Assembly (NCBI GenBank): GCA_039720395.1
Contig: CM077831.1
Span: forward strand, 6,676,003-6,740,002
DNA length: 64,000 nt
Reading direction: 5' to 3'
From: Liquidambar formosana
Lineage: Eukaryota; Streptophyta; Magnoliopsida; Saxifragales; Altingiaceae
A program made the translations under genes and the position numbers. Positions 25,369-37,702 of the stretch are shown piece after piece (position 1 is the first letter of the stretch; each line of letters opens with the position of its first letter). The notes beneath the pieces were generated by a model. It ran no database searches. It saw only the letters and a program-made list of their open reading frames with translations, and had not been told where the DNA came from.

Positions 25369-27027
25369 TGTTAGGATTATGCCCTAGAGCCAATCATAGA
25401 GATGATTGTTTAGGGATTAGGAACAATCATTTGATTTCATTTATGTATGTCACATTTATTATTGATTTAATAAAAGGGCTTATTCTATTATGTTTATATG
25501 CATCATTTATATTTACATAATATGTCCATGGAGTTAGAGTTGAGAATATGGAATTACAAAGAGTTGTAATTTTGAGACTATAGATATATCTCTGTACTAA
25601 ACTCCTAAAGCATTCCTAGTTGAAGGTTCACTATGATGGACAGTAATGAACCATAGGACTAGCACTTGTTAGGTTGACTCTATAGGAGGATAGCTAGTCT
25701 CAAGCTATTTGTGTGGAGACACTACAACCAACAAGTGGGTGCCTATTATAAGAATAGGTACACTGAATGTGACCAAAGATATGAGATAAACTGAATGGAG
25801 TTTTATCCTGCCTGTCAATCAGTTTCTCATTGTTATAGTGGTACAAGTAATCCTTAGACCTGAGACACCATAGTTGCCTTATGCATGTAGCTTTAGAAGT
25901 TTGATAACACTAAGTGCAGATCCTATTCAGGGGTCTGCAAAGGTGTTCATTGGCCCTACTGCTATGTGTATGAAGGCATGTGAGTGATCAACAAGGGATC
26001 CATCACTCTCAGGAAAAAGAGAGAGAATGTCTCATATAGCATTCATAATATAACTCATTAAATCCATGGCCATGGTAGGATGAATATGAAAAGAGTTTCA
26101 TGAGTTCATCAATGAGTTGATATCTATGAATGAGTATAAAGTAATTGAACTAGGGACTTGACAGACTTCCATGTCCTATTAGTTCAATTGGAGACATTGT
26201 GTTGAAGGAAGGATGCAATTGTAACCTATAAACTATAACAGAAGGGTTCTTTGTAAATGACTATTCACCTCATTAAGGACCACACCATGAGCCATATGCT
26301 AGGTGTTACTCATGGTTAGTAGAAGCCCTAATTGATATAAGTGAGTTATAATCAATTAGGGAATTGGAAGGAGTTCCAATTAGACCCTAAATGGAAAGAG
26401 TTCCATTGTGCACACCTCATGCTATTCCTACTACTTAATGATGTGAACCCAATGGGTCACACACTGATCATGCAAGAAGGGCTTTAAAGTCTATGAGAGA
26501 AAGGGTTTTAGTGAATAAAGAATAGTTCTTTATAGGCCTATTTGTATTTGATACAAATAATAGGGGTTAATGTGCAATTAAGTGTAATTACACATAACCC
26601 TATTAGGGTTTCTTCCCCATGGCCAGCCCCCTTTAGTGGGCTGCCTATATAAGTCACACTTATGTGTGACATGGCATAATAGGCTTGCACAATAAACCCT
26701 AGCCGTCCAGCCCCTTGGAGGCTCTCTTCTCTCTCTCTCTCTTCTCCACCTCTAGCAACAACAAGGAAGAAGAAAGAAAGGACTTGAAGCTCTAGCTAGG
26801 TGTGGATACCGTTGGAGGCAGCACACTTGGGCTGCTCATTCACCGCTGTCCGGAATCAAAGCTTGGAGCAAAAAGGAGAAGACAAAAAATTCTGTAAGTG
26901 TTCTAACCCTCTTTGTAGTTAGGGTTTGATTTTGTGTTATGCATAGTTAGATTCATGGGATTGGGAATCGTAGGAAAAAATTTTATATTCCGCCTTTGTA
27001 TTTTTCCCTCTTGTTCGATTCCCAACA
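25369..27027 (+). repeat. Copia 3' LTR
   Basis: 1659 bp, TGTTAGG to CCCAACA, followed by the TTGTC duplication. The only difference I found from the 5' LTR is one extra A in the A-run near 26885. Confidence 0.93.
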
Positions 27028-27032
27028 TTGTC

Positions 27033-27620
27033 CTCATGGCAACTTACATATGGGGAACATAATGAAGAAAATGAGTTTCTTCCCAGGCATGGGATTAGGA
27101 CGTCGTTAGCAAGGCATACCGGTATCCGTTCAGAGCCGCATTGTTACCTACACCTTCGGTTTGGGGCATGAGCCTTCCAAGAAAGACCGTATGGAGATAT
27201 TGCAGAGAAGCAGAGAAAGGGTCAAAGCAAAAGCAGAAGGGAGGGTGCCAGATATTAGAATCTCGCCATACCGACCTACCTTGAATGGTTACTTTGTTAA
27301 GGAGGGGGAGGATTTTCTATTCTGTGGATTCCCCGAACCATCCATTGATAAAGCAACCAAGGCAAGAGTTCCAGGGTTCGAGATATTCTTCACTGAGTGG
27401 TATCCCATCACTGCTACAATAGTCGACGATGAAGCAATCAATGATGGCTATTGGGAAGAAAAGAGCGAGGACTGGGCAGAACAGATGGATTTGGAAGCCA
27501 TGGTTACAATGTTTCAAGATACGGTTCTTGCTGTGGAGGAATCGGATCTCGAGTGTTCTTCAATTCACAATGCAGTCGTGCCACTCCTTAATTGGTATCT
27601 TGAAGAGGGTACCATTGCAG
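27033..27620 (+). pseudogene. gag-protease pseudogene, segment 3 (old family-A)
   Basis: This resumes the polyprotein frame after the copia element and matches 40375-40961 of the young copy. It begins with the G-patch-like MKKMSFFPGMGLGR stretch, though an in-frame TAG at 27107-27109 (CAG in the young copy) interrupts it. It continues with the conserved tail (GYFVKEGEDFLFCGFPEPSI). The open frame seen from 27161 runs artificially past 27620 into the reversed solo LTR, so the last part of that apparent protein is not real. Confidence 0.88.
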
Positions 27621-29280
27621 TGTTGGGAATCGAACAAGAGGGAAAAATCGAATTGCGGAATATAAAAAATTTTTCCTACGATTCCACAGCCCATGAATCT
27701 AACTATGCATAACACAAAATCAAACCCTAACTACGAAGAGGGTTAGAACACTTACAGTTTTAATGGTCTTCTCCTTTTTGCTCCAAGCTTTGATTCCGGA
27801 CAGCGGTGAATGAGCAGCCCAAGTGTGCTGCCTCCAACGGTATCCACACCTAGCTAGAGCTTCAAGTCCTTTCTTTCTTCTTCCTTGTTGTTGCTAGAGG
27901 TGGAGAAGAGAGAGAGAGAGAAGAGAGCCTCCAAGGGGCTGGACGGCTAGGGTTTATTGTGCAAGCCTATTATGCCATGTCACACATAAGTGTGACTTAT
28001 ATAGGCAGCCCACTAAAGGGGGCTGGCCATGGGGAAGAAACCCTAATAGGGTTATGTGTAATTACTCTTAATTGCACATTAACCCCTATTATTTGTATCA
28101 AATACAAATAGGCCCATAAAGAACTATTCTTTATTCACTAAAACCCTTTCTCTCATAGACTTTAAAGCCCTTCTTGCATGATCAGTGTGTGACCCATTGG
28201 GTTCACATCATCAAGTAGTAGGAATAGCACGAGGTGTGCACAATGGAACGCTTTCCATTTAGGGTCTAATTGGAACTCCTTCCAATTCCCTAATTGATTA
28301 TAACTCACTTATATCAATTAGGGCTTCTACTAACCATGAGTAACACCTAGCATATGGCTCATGGTGTGGTCCTTAATGAGGTGAATAGTCATTTACAAAG
28401 AACCCTTCTGTTATAGTTTATAGGTTACAATTGCATCCTTCCTTCAACACAATGTCTCCAATTGAACTAATAGGACATGGAAGTCTGTCAAGTCCCTAGT
28501 TCAATTACTTTATACTCATTCATAGATATCAACTCATTGATGAACTCATGAAACTCTTTTCATATTCATCCTACCATGGCCATGGATTTAATGAGTTATA
28601 TTATGAATGCTATATGAGACATTCTCTCTCTTTTTCCTGAGAATGATGGATCCCTTGTTGATCACTCACATGCCTTCATACACATAGCAGTAGGGCCAAT
28701 GAACACCTTTGCAGACCCCTGAATAGGATCTGCACTTAGTGTTATCAAACTTCTAAAGCTATATGCATAAGGCAACTATGGTGTCTCAGGTCTAAGGATT
28801 ACTTGTACCACTATAACAATGAGAAACTGATTGACAGGCAGGATAAAACTCCATTCAGTTTATCTCATATCTTTGGTCACATTCAGTGTACCTATTCTTA
28901 TAATAGGCACCCACTTGTTGGTTGTAGTGTCTCCACACAAATAGCTTGAGACTAGCTATCCTCCTATAGAGTCAACCTAACAAGTGCTAGTCCTATGGTT
29001 CATTACTGTCCATCATAGTGAACCTTCAACTAGGAATGCTTAAGGAGTTTAGTACAGAGATATATCTATAGTCTCAAAATTACAACTCTTTGTAATTCCA
29101 TATTCTCAACTCTAACTCCATGGACATATTATGTAAATATAAATGATGCATATAAACATAATAGAATAAGCCCTTTTATTAAATCAATAATAAATGTGAC
29201 ATACATAAATGAAATCAAATGATTGTTCCTAATCCCTAAACAATCATCTCTATGATTGGCTCTAGGGCATAATCCTAACA
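27621..29280 (-). mobile_element. Solo LTR of the copia family, reversed
   Basis: 1660 bp, reverse complement of the copia LTR, starting TGTTGGGAATCG and ending AATCCTAACA. It is flanked by TGCAG at 27616-27620 and 29281-29285. By eye it is a few percent diverged from the LTRs of the nearby complete element. It lies 593 bp from that element's 3' LTR in opposite orientation, making a 1.66-kb inverted repeat. Confidence 0.92.
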
Positions 29281-29285
29281 TGCAG

Positions 29286-29333
29286 AAGTTCTTGAGGGCG
29301 AGGATTTCGACTTACCTGATAGTAGCTTGTAGG
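29286..29333 (+). pseudogene. gag-protease pseudogene, last segment (old family-A)
   Basis: The last codons of the gag-protease frame (matching 40966-41013 of the young copy), including its terminal TAG and the GTAGGT donor of the protease-RT intron. After GGTTCC the match stops abruptly at a reversed family-B LTR. No RT, integrase or 3' LTR of this old element is present in the window. Confidence 0.8.
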
Positions 29334-29720
29334 TTCCACGTTAATAAAAAAAGATTAGATTATTTGAAAAGGAAAAAGGAGTCGCCACTTTATTTTTTAA
29401 AGGAAACAAGGAAAACCCTAAAAACCATTTTGTTTTAAAGAAAACAATTGAATGACTCCATGTTTAAAAAAGGAAAGGCAAAAACAGTCTTTTTAGAAAC
29501 CAAAAAAACTAGGGATTCGGAGGCTAAGTTATGACATGGGAAGGTTCAAGGCAAAGCCTATAGGCACCCATGTCACCCTTTCGGTCTCTTAGTTTATTTG
29601 GGCTAAATTAAAGTCTTTTCCACACAAAAATCAGCAAATATCACATCAAGACAACATGCATATCATTCATTCATCCATCCACATAACCAAATAAAATAAA
29701 GAAAAGAAAGAAAAGCTAGG
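29334..29720 (-). mobile_element. Family-B LTR, reversed, piece 1 (3' part)
   Basis: The reverse complement aligns with the 3' part of the solo LTR at 43522-46838 (for example the GGAGTCGCCAC block and the GGGTGCCTATAGGC block). The outer end differs from that copy and lacks a recognisable target duplication. The LTR continues at 32727 and at 57612, separated by two later insertions. Confidence 0.7.
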
Positions 29721-32700
29721 TGTGAACCCACGAAAGAGCGTGGCGCCCACAAAGAGTTTTGGCGAGATAAATTGATACGAGTTTGAAAGACAACAAACGA
29801 AAAGGAGTCACCACCTCATTTTTTTAAGGAAAAGAGGAAAACCATAAAAATGTTTTATTTTCAAAACCACATGACTCCATTAAAGGAAAAGCAAAGTCTT
29901 TGAAACCAGAAAATTGGATTCGGGGGCTAAGTTACAACGTGGGAAGGTTCTGGGCAAAGCCGATAGGCACCCACATTGCCTGAGTTGGTCTCTTAATTTG
30001 ATTGGGCTAACTTAAGATCTTTTTCACTCAAATATCAGCATATATCATCATAAAGCAGCATGCATATCATGTATTCCATCCAATCATCTCATCTATAATC
30101 AAACAAATAAGATAAAACAGGGAAAAAAAAAAAAAAGAAAAGAAAAAACCTAGGATACTTGGATCCTAGAACGGACTTGAGCCTCACGAAGAGCGCCTAC
30201 GTACCATGCAGTAAAATACATGGATCAAAGTCCATGTAGTTCGAATAGAATAGGGTTAAATCCTAATAGAGAGTTATGGTAAACCTTAGGTTTCCTTCCA
30301 TTGCAGCTTTTAAAGACAAATGATTCTCAATCAAAATTCAATAAAAGATAAACTCTTTTTGGAAAAGGGGTAGAAAGAACCCTAGGATTTACCATATCCC
30401 TCTATTAGAGAATAACCCTAGGAGGGAGAAGAGAAAAGAAAGTAAGGAAAAGTGAATTAGGGCACTTCATACCCTGCTTACCTGAGCGCAAAAGCTCCAA
30501 GCATTAGCAATTTCAAGCAATAGCAGCCCTATTTGCAATAGGACAAGCATTGTACCTGTTTGCACTCTTACAAGTGTACAAAACTATGCAAGGAGAACAA
30601 TATACTAATCTGGACAGAACCATGACAAGGCCTAAAATTATCCATTTATCATGCAAACAACAAGAATAATGAATAACTAAGGACCCCAACTCAATCCTAC
30701 ATGCAATGACCTGACTAACATGCATAAAAAACCTACCAAAAACACTCTAACAATCATGAGAGACTCCAATAATATCAATAAACATGATAGCAAGGCCTAT
30801 TCTAACAAAAAAGATGATATTTTATGTAAAACATGAAAATAGGCCTTCCTACGGCGAGCTTTCTTAAGCGAAACTATCCTAAAACAATTTCATGTAAAAA
30901 AGTCACTATGGGGAGGTGCAATCATCATATCCTACGGAAAATATATATATTAGAACACAACAGAAGCGATTTCATGCTTAAACACATCACAAAAAGCTCT
31001 CATGCAAAACCCTACTGAACAAAAAGGATAATTATCCTTTAGAAAAGGATAATATCTCCAAAAAACCCATAATATCCACTACATGAATGCAAACCTAGCA
31101 TGATTCAACTATATGCAGCATATATAGAGTGACTATGATGAGAAACTACTCACAGAGCTAAGCTAAGCATGCTGCATGAAACTTGTGTGATTTTAGGGTT
31201 ATCGAAACCCTAATCTCACGACTATGCATAAAAACCTATGAAAAGACTCTAACACATGCTCAAATCATCATGAATATCATTCATATCACATATATTAACT
31301 AACAGGAGCATCAACTCATGACAATAATTACAGCAAGTATGCTACATGGAACATACATGATTTAAAAGGATAGAAAAAAAGGATAATACTTTCAAAACCC
31401 TAGCAAACTAAGGTTTATCAAGCATATTAAACCATGAACCATTCTAAAATCATTCACATAACATCACAAAAGCATTGAATTCAATCCATAAGAAGAGCTA
31501 TTACATGCACTAGAACTATCCTAAGGAAAGGAGGAGAAGATGAAGGAGGAAAGTCTAATTTCAGCAATTGAAAGTGTGTTTACCTCTTGTAGAACCTCCC
31601 TTGCCTTCAAAGTCCTTGTTCTCTTCCTTGCGTAGGGTTGAAAAGCCTTCTCTTGATATCCTTCTAGCTCTCCAAACTCGTAGTTCCCTCTCTCTCTAAG
31701 TATAAAGTGCAATTAACTTCCCCTTATGTGCTGAATATCATGTCCTTTATATAGAGAACTGACCCCCTAAACCAATGGCTAAGATTCATTCATTAGATAA
31801 TGATCCTAGGGCTATTAGAGACTCTCTTGGTGCTCAAACAACTCAAACTTACACAATCCTAAGAGAAAACAAGTTGTAATGGTGGAGGAAACCGTCAAAA
31901 GAGGGAGAGTCAGAATTTTAGTTGAAGACGGAGTCTCTCGGGTGACCAGCTAGGCCTAGACGGTTAGGCGTTTGGGCTTAGAGGGCTGACCGTCCAGCCC
32001 CGGATGATTACCCGAGGGTCCTCCCCATTTTACTTCGGTTTTGACTCCTACTCGCTTTAGAAGTCCTAAAATGTTCAAATTAAGTCCGATTTTGACGAAA
32101 TAAAAGCCAAAACGACCGTGTTTCGAAGGGGAACACATTTTTAAGCATTTTAGGACAAAAATCTTAACCATGGGTGCATGGTTAGGTTTTACAAAGGTGG
32201 TTAACCATGGTGCCTCACCGTCGCTAAGCTGGGTTTCTACACAAGGTCGAACCAAATGCTTTCCCAATTGAAATTTAATCTTTCTAAACATACCTAGGAT
32301 GTAAATAAAGCCCAATTGAAGTTAAATGAGAGAAAATTGATTGGGTCTTGTGAGTCAATTTGAGCAAACCAAGAAAGGGTCTTTTAGCCAACCCGAACCA
32401 CTATGAGCTGAATTGATCTTAAACCATCAGTTCATGAAATTGAACCTATATATAGACTCCATGTAACCATATGAACTCGAGGGAATGACTCGGGATTCAT
32501 TTCAAGGTCAAATGGAAAATATACGCTTAAAAGACGATAATGCCCTTAAAGTCGCAAAAGTTCTTATTGACTATCGAAATGAACTCTAAATCACTTCAAA
32601 ATTCATACACATGATATTCAATGCCATAGAAACTCAATGCAAAAGACTAGACTGAAAAAGGACTCAAAATCCTACATGAAATGATGTGTCCTAGCTAAGG

Positions 32701-32721
32701 TGACAAAAATGGGGTGTGACA
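29721..32721 (-). mobile_element. Solo family-A LTR, reversed
   Basis: 3001 bp, starting TGTGAACCC and ending GGGGTGTGACA on the plus strand, flanked by CTAGG at 29716-29720 and 32722-32726. It belongs to the long subfamily, since it has the 310-bp segment (AAGGATAATTATCC near 31022) that the young element lacks. It contains the GC cassette (31937-32016) and, on the minus strand, a TATATAAAG box near 31744-31752. No internal sequence remains. Confidence 0.9.
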
Positions 32722-32726
32722 CTAGG

Positions 32727-34247
32727 ATACTTAGATCCTAGGGCGGACTTGAACCTCAAAGTGAGCACCTATGTACCATGCATGGAAATATATGGATTAA
32801 AGTTCACGTAATTTAGTCAGAATAGGGTTACAACCTAATATGAACCTATGGTAAAAACCCTAAGTTTCCTTACTTGAAAAGATAGAAAGTTTGTTAAGTA
32901 AACCAAGTTTGAATTAAGAAAACTTCCATAAGATGGAAACTTTGAGAAAAAGATATTTATTTTATAAGGAAACTCCTAATAATTACCATATGCCCATATT
33001 AAGAAATAACCCTAAAAAGGGAGAAGAGAAAGATTAGGGACAAGAATTAGGGCACTTTCATACCCCACTTACCTTTGCAATTATCTCCAAGCAATAGCAA
33101 ACTTAAGTGATAGCAGCCTTACTCGCAATAAGGCAATTACCACACCTATTTGCACCCTTACATGTGCTCAAAACAAAGCAAAAAGAAGAAAATAGAAATC
33201 TGGACAGAATCATATTAAGGCATAAATTCATCCACTATTTATGTAAACAACACAAATAATGAATAAACACAAACCCTAATGTGACCCTAATACCATGACA
33301 TGCATAAAAAAAAAACCCTAGAAATCCACTAATATGAATGCAATAATTATCATAGTTATTCTATATGTGATACATATGTGACAACCATGAAGAAAAACCA
33401 AACAAAAATCCTAACCTAGCATGCTATATGAAACTAACCTAAAACAAGGAAAATAGAAACCCTAAACTCACAAACATGCATTAAATCCTATAGAATTAAC
33501 CTACAACATGCTATACTCATCATGAACAGCATTTATTTCATGTATATTAACTAACTAAAACATCCACACATGATAAAAATGTTAACTTTAGCATGCAGTA
33601 GGCCTCTTCTATAAGAAACCCTAGTTTAAGCACTAATAGAAGAAGTATTTACCTTAGGAAAAGCTTCCTTTGCTGTTGTAGAGACTCTCTCCTTTACTTG
33701 TGAATGATTAAATCAAGCTTCTTCAAGGCTACAGCAAGAACTCCAGCTCTCTTTTAGAACTCTCTTTCTTTTTCTCTCTTAGAACTTAGGTTTAATGCAT
33801 AAAAGTGGCTCCCCTAGTGCTGAAACATAGTGGGGTATTTATAGAGTTTAATTGGGATAAATCAATGGCTAGGATTAAAACCCTAAAAATTAATCCAAGG
33901 GTTATTAGAGACTCCCTTGGTGCTTAAGAAACTCAAAAGTTACCAAAAATTAGAAGGAAAGTCGTTCAAAAGAGTCCAGGTTCGTCAAAATTGGAAAAAA
34001 ATCCCGCTTTAGCAAGAAATTAGGAAAGTGGCTTGGGTGACCACTAGGGTTTGGGCGGCTAGCCTCCCAGGGTTGGGGGGTCACCCAAGCACTTCTTCAG
34101 ATTTTGCCTTTTTCGAACTCTTTTCCTTCTAGGAGTGTTTTAGGGGTCAAATTAACTCCGATTTTGATGAAATAAAAGCCAAAACGACCGTGTTTCGATG
34201 AGGAATACATTTTTAAACATTTTAGGACAAAAACCACTAACTATAGG
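32727..34247 (-). mobile_element. Family-B LTR, reversed, piece 2
   Basis: This picks up the family-B LTR directly after the family-A solo LTR and runs to the left duplication of the young element. It holds a GC cassette variant (CTTGGGTGACC ... GGTCACCCAAG, 34032-34089) and a worn stem-loop motif at about 32767-32812. It continues across the young element at 57612. Confidence 0.8.
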
Positions 34248-34953
34248 TGTCACACCCCATTTTTGTCACCTTAGCTAGGACATATCATTTCATGTAGGAT
34301 TTTGAGTCCTTTTTGAGTCTAGTCTTTTGCATTGAGTTTCTATAGCATTGAATATCATGTGTATGAATTTTGAAGTGATTTGGAGTTCATTTCGATGGTC
34401 AATAAGAACTTTTGCGACTTGAAGGGCATAATCGTCTTTTAAGCCGTATATTTTCCATTTGACCTTGGAATGAATCCCGAGTCATCCCATCAAGTTCATA
34501 TGGTTATATAGAGTCCATATATAGGTTCAATTTCATGAATTAATGGTTTAAGATCAATTCGGCTCGTAATGGTTCGGGTTGGCTAAAAGACCCTTTCTTG
34601 GTTTGCTCAAATTGACTCATAAGACCCAACCAATTTTCTCTCAAATAACTTCAATTGGGCTTTATTTATGTCCTAAACATGTTTAGAAAGATCACTTTTC
34701 GATTGGGAAAGCATTTGGTTCGACCTCGTGTACAAACCCAGCTTAGCGACGGTGAAGCACCATGGTTAACCACCTTTGTAAAACCTAACCATGCACCCAT
34801 GGTTGAGGATTTTTGTCCTAAAATGCTTAAAAATGTGTTCCCCTTCGAAACACGGTCGTTTTGGCTTTTATTTCGTCAAAATCGGACTTAATTTGAAGAT
34901 TTTAGGACTTCTGAAGCAAGTGGAAGTCAAAACCGAAGCGGAAATCGGAGGGT

Positions 34954-35033
34954 CTCGGGTAACCGTCCGGGGCTGGACGGTCAGCCGTCCAAGCCCAGAC
35001 GGCTAACCGTCCAGGCCTAGTTGGTCACCCGAG
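34954..35033 (+). promoter_or_regulatory. GC-rich dyad cassette (5' LTR)
   Basis: Arms CTCGGGTAACC and GGTCACCCGAG enclose GGACGGTCAGCCGTCC and ACGGCTAACCGTCC units that are themselves nearly palindromic. It lies about 190 bp upstream of the TATA box in an otherwise AT-rich LTR. Confidence 0.5.
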
Positions 35034-35218
35034 GAGTCCTTCTTTAACTCAAACTCTGACTCCTCTATCCCTCTTTTGACGGTTTCCTCCGCCAAAACAA
35101 CTTGTCTGAGCTTAGGAGTGTGTAGGTTTGAGTTGTTTGAGCACCAAGAGAGTCTCTAATAGCCCTAGGATCATTATTTAATGAATTAATCCTAGCCATT
35201 GGTTTAGGGGGTCAGTTC

Positions 35219-35229
35219 TCTATATAAAG
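35219..35229 (+). promoter_or_regulatory. LTR TATA box
   Basis: TCTATATAAAG is conserved in both LTRs of this element and in the old copies. It is the probable core promoter for the element's genomic RNA. Confidence 0.55.
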
Positions 35230-36411
35230 GACATGATATTCAGCACATAGGGGAGGTGAATTGCACTTTACACTTAGAGAGAGAGGGAGCTACGAGTTTG
35301 GAGAGCTAGAAGGACTTCAAGAGGAGGCTCTTCAACCCCAAGCAAGCAAGGAAACAAGAGGTTTGAAGACAAGGAAGAGTCTACAAGAGGTAAGCCTATC
35401 CCTTTAGTGCTGAACATGAATTCTCTGCTTCTCTTGCTTCTCTTTCTCCTTCTTCTTCTATGGTAGTTCTAGTGCATGATATAGCTCCACATGTTAGGTT
35501 AGTTCCATGTTTTTAGGATAGTATATGAATGATTTTAGGATAGTTTATGGCTTTATATGCTTGACAATCCCTGGTTTACCAAGGATTTGATAGCCTGATT
35601 CGCTCTATCTTCTTAAATCATGCATAGTTCACATGTTTAGGTTGCTGTGATTATTATCATGAATTGATGCTCCTGTTAGTTAGTATATGCTATATGAATG
35701 ATGTTCATGATAATTTGAGCATGTCTTAGAGTCGTTTCATAGGTTTTTATGCATAATTGTGAGATTAGGGTTTCGATAACCCTGAAATCGCGTAAGTCTC
35801 ATACAGCATGTTTAGCTTAGTTTTTTTGGGTTGTTGCTCATCATAATCATTCTATATATGCTGCATATAGTTGAATCATGCTAGGTTTGCATTCATATTA
35901 GTGGATTTCTTGGTTTCTATGCATGTTAGCTAGGTCACTGCATGTAGGATTGAGTTAGGGTCCTTAGTTATTCATTATTCTTGTTGTTTGCATGATTAAT
36001 GGATGATTTTAGGCTTTGTCAAGGTTCTGTCCAGATTAGGATATTGTTTTCTTTGCATGATTGTGTGCACTTGTAAGGGTGCAAACAGGTACAATGCTTG
36101 TCCTATTGCAAATAGGGCTGCTATGGTCTGAAATGGCTAATGTTTGGAGCTTGTGCGCTCAGGTAAGTAGGGTTTGAAGGTGCCCCAATTCACCTTTCTT
36201 TTCTTTCTTTTCTTTTCTCCCTCCTAGGGTTACTTCTTAATACAAGCTTATGGTAATAATCAAAGGTTCCCTTCAATATAAAATTCTGGTTTTTATCAAG
36301 GTTTTCCTCTTATGGAAGTTTTCTGTTTTGGATTAAATCAATATATTTTCAAATGAGGAAACCTAGGGTTATTACCATAGGTTTGTATTAGGTTGTAACC
36401 CTATTCTTTTC

Positions 36412-36460
36412 GAACTACGTGGACTTTGATCCATGTATTTCGCTGCATGGTACGTAGGCG
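36412..36460 (+). ncRNA. Conserved stem-loop motif, LTR copy
   Basis: GAACTACGT at the left and ACGTAGGC at the right can pair through CTACGT/ACGTAG. Inside them CCATG and CATGG form a second stem. Equivalent copies occur at 11508, 46288 and 57087, reversed at 30196, and with different inner stems at 47932 and 60351. It is probably a structured element in the RNA leader; its function is unknown. Confidence 0.4.
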
Positions 36461-36935
36461 CTCTTCGTGAGGCTCAAGTCCGTCCTAGGATCCAAGTATC
36501 CTAGGCTTTTCTTTTCTTTTCTTCTTTTTTTTCTGTTTTGTTTTGTCTGTTTGATTATGCATGAGATGATTCGATGGAATATATGATATGCATGCTGCCT
36601 TGTGATGATATATGATGATATTTGAGTGGAAAAGATATTAAGTTAGCCCAATTAAATTAAGAGACCAACTCGGGCGATGTGGGTGCCTATGGGCTTTTGC
36701 CCAGAACCTTCCCACGTCGTAACTTAGCCCCCGGATCCAATTTTCTGGTTTCAAAGACTTTGCTTTTCCTTTAATGGAGTCATGTGGTTTTGAAAATAAA
36801 ACATTTTTGCGGTTTTCCTCTTTTCCTTAAAAATTGAGGTGGCGACTCCTTTTTGTTTGTTGTCTTTAAACCTCCCTATATATATTTTTGCCAAACCCTT
36901 GTGGGCTCCGCGCGCTTTTCCGTGGGTTCACAGTT

Positions 36936-36953
36936 TGGCGACTCCACTGGGGA
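36936..36953 (+). other. Primer binding site, tRNA-Arg-like
   Basis: TGGCGACTCCACTGGGGA starts 3 nt after the LTR. Ogre-type elements are primed by tRNA-Arg, and this sequence has that form. The exact tRNA needs a comparison with the host tRNA set. Confidence 0.75.
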
Positions 36954-37702
36954 TGTCGAGGGCTAGACTCATTTAATTTGATTGGGCTAAATTAATTTCT
37001 TATTATTAATTAAAATTAATCACATTGCATTCGCTTGATTGTGTGCTTTCATTTATTGCATTGTGTGCGCTACTGTTGCATGATCACTCGATTGTCCCTC
37101 GATGTATCCTTGCCAACTGATAGCCTAGTTCGACCTTGGTTTTCCTGATTCCATGTGTTGGGCGAAGCTATCAAACCTCTCTTGCCAAGTACCCTTGGGC
37201 TTGCTCTTGGGTATATCAAATGGACCAATCACGTACTGCTGGACCCACGCGACATTCCTGATGTCACATGTGGTTAGGTATAAAGATTGGTACAAGCAAA
37301 GTTGAGGACCCTAGCCTACCCTCTTAAAAGAAAGAATTGCATGTAATGGGCCTTCTAGGACACCGTTGGATCACCTATATGCACACACGTTGTTGTGATG
37401 ATATGCTGCCGTGTTTGTGATGTGTTGCCATGCTTTGTTGATTGAGTGGGTAATTAAGGGAGACTTTACATCTTACATCCTTAATACGTACCCTTCCCCA
37501 TGACCCCTGTAAGGGTAATTGGTTAAGAGAACTAATTAAGGGTGTACGTTGCAAAGATTTTGAGATAATTATGGAAGCTTAGGATGGACCCTTAGGCTGA
37601 AAAATTGAGTATTTACCCTATGTTAGAGGGAGAGACGTGCTGGCTTGGATCCGCGATCAACAAGGGCGCCTAGTCAGTGCTGATTCCATCACTAAGTCGG
37701 AT
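36954..37702 (+). other. Leader between primer site and gag
   Basis: About 750 bp without a conserved ORF. The extra ORF1 found upstream of gag in classical Ogre elements is absent. The frame of gag is open from 37601, but its first ATG is at 37703. Confidence 0.6.

Larger units (their letters stand above)
17336..27027 (+). mobile_element. Ty1/copia LTR retrotransposon, non-autonomous
   Basis: A complete 9.7-kb insertion with two LTRs (17336-18993 and 25369-27027), an initiator-Met primer site, a polypurine tract and the target duplication TTGTC (17331-17335 and 27028-27032). The LTRs look identical by eye except for one extra A in the second, so the insertion is recent. The internal 6.4 kb has no intact gag or pol, only eroded pieces. 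The element must have been moved by proteins supplied in trans. It is nested in the old family-A protease region. Confidence 0.9.
34248..36932 (+). repeat. 5' LTR of young element
   Basis: 2685 bp, TGTCACACC to GGGTTCACA. By eye it has about 12 substitutions and two 1-bp gaps against the 3' LTR, roughly 99.5% identity. It contains the GC cassette (34954-35033), a TATA box (35221-35229), a consensus splice donor at 35390, a second one at 36163, the stem-loop motif at 36412-36460 and a near-palindrome at 36484-36505 followed by a pyrimidine tract. Confidence 0.95.

Noticed and set aside
27621..27712. Apparent C-terminus of the 27161 protein
   Set aside because: This part is translated from the reversed copia solo LTR that interrupts the real frame at 27620.
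34655..35006. Frames in LTR U3 repeated at 31956-32315 and 55331-55682
   Set aside because: Again LTR copies. They run through the GC cassette and promoter upstream region and differ in length among copies.
37637..37702. Gag start at GTG 37637
   Set aside because: The frame is open there but plants rarely start at GTG. The first ATG at 37703 matches the start in the older copy.
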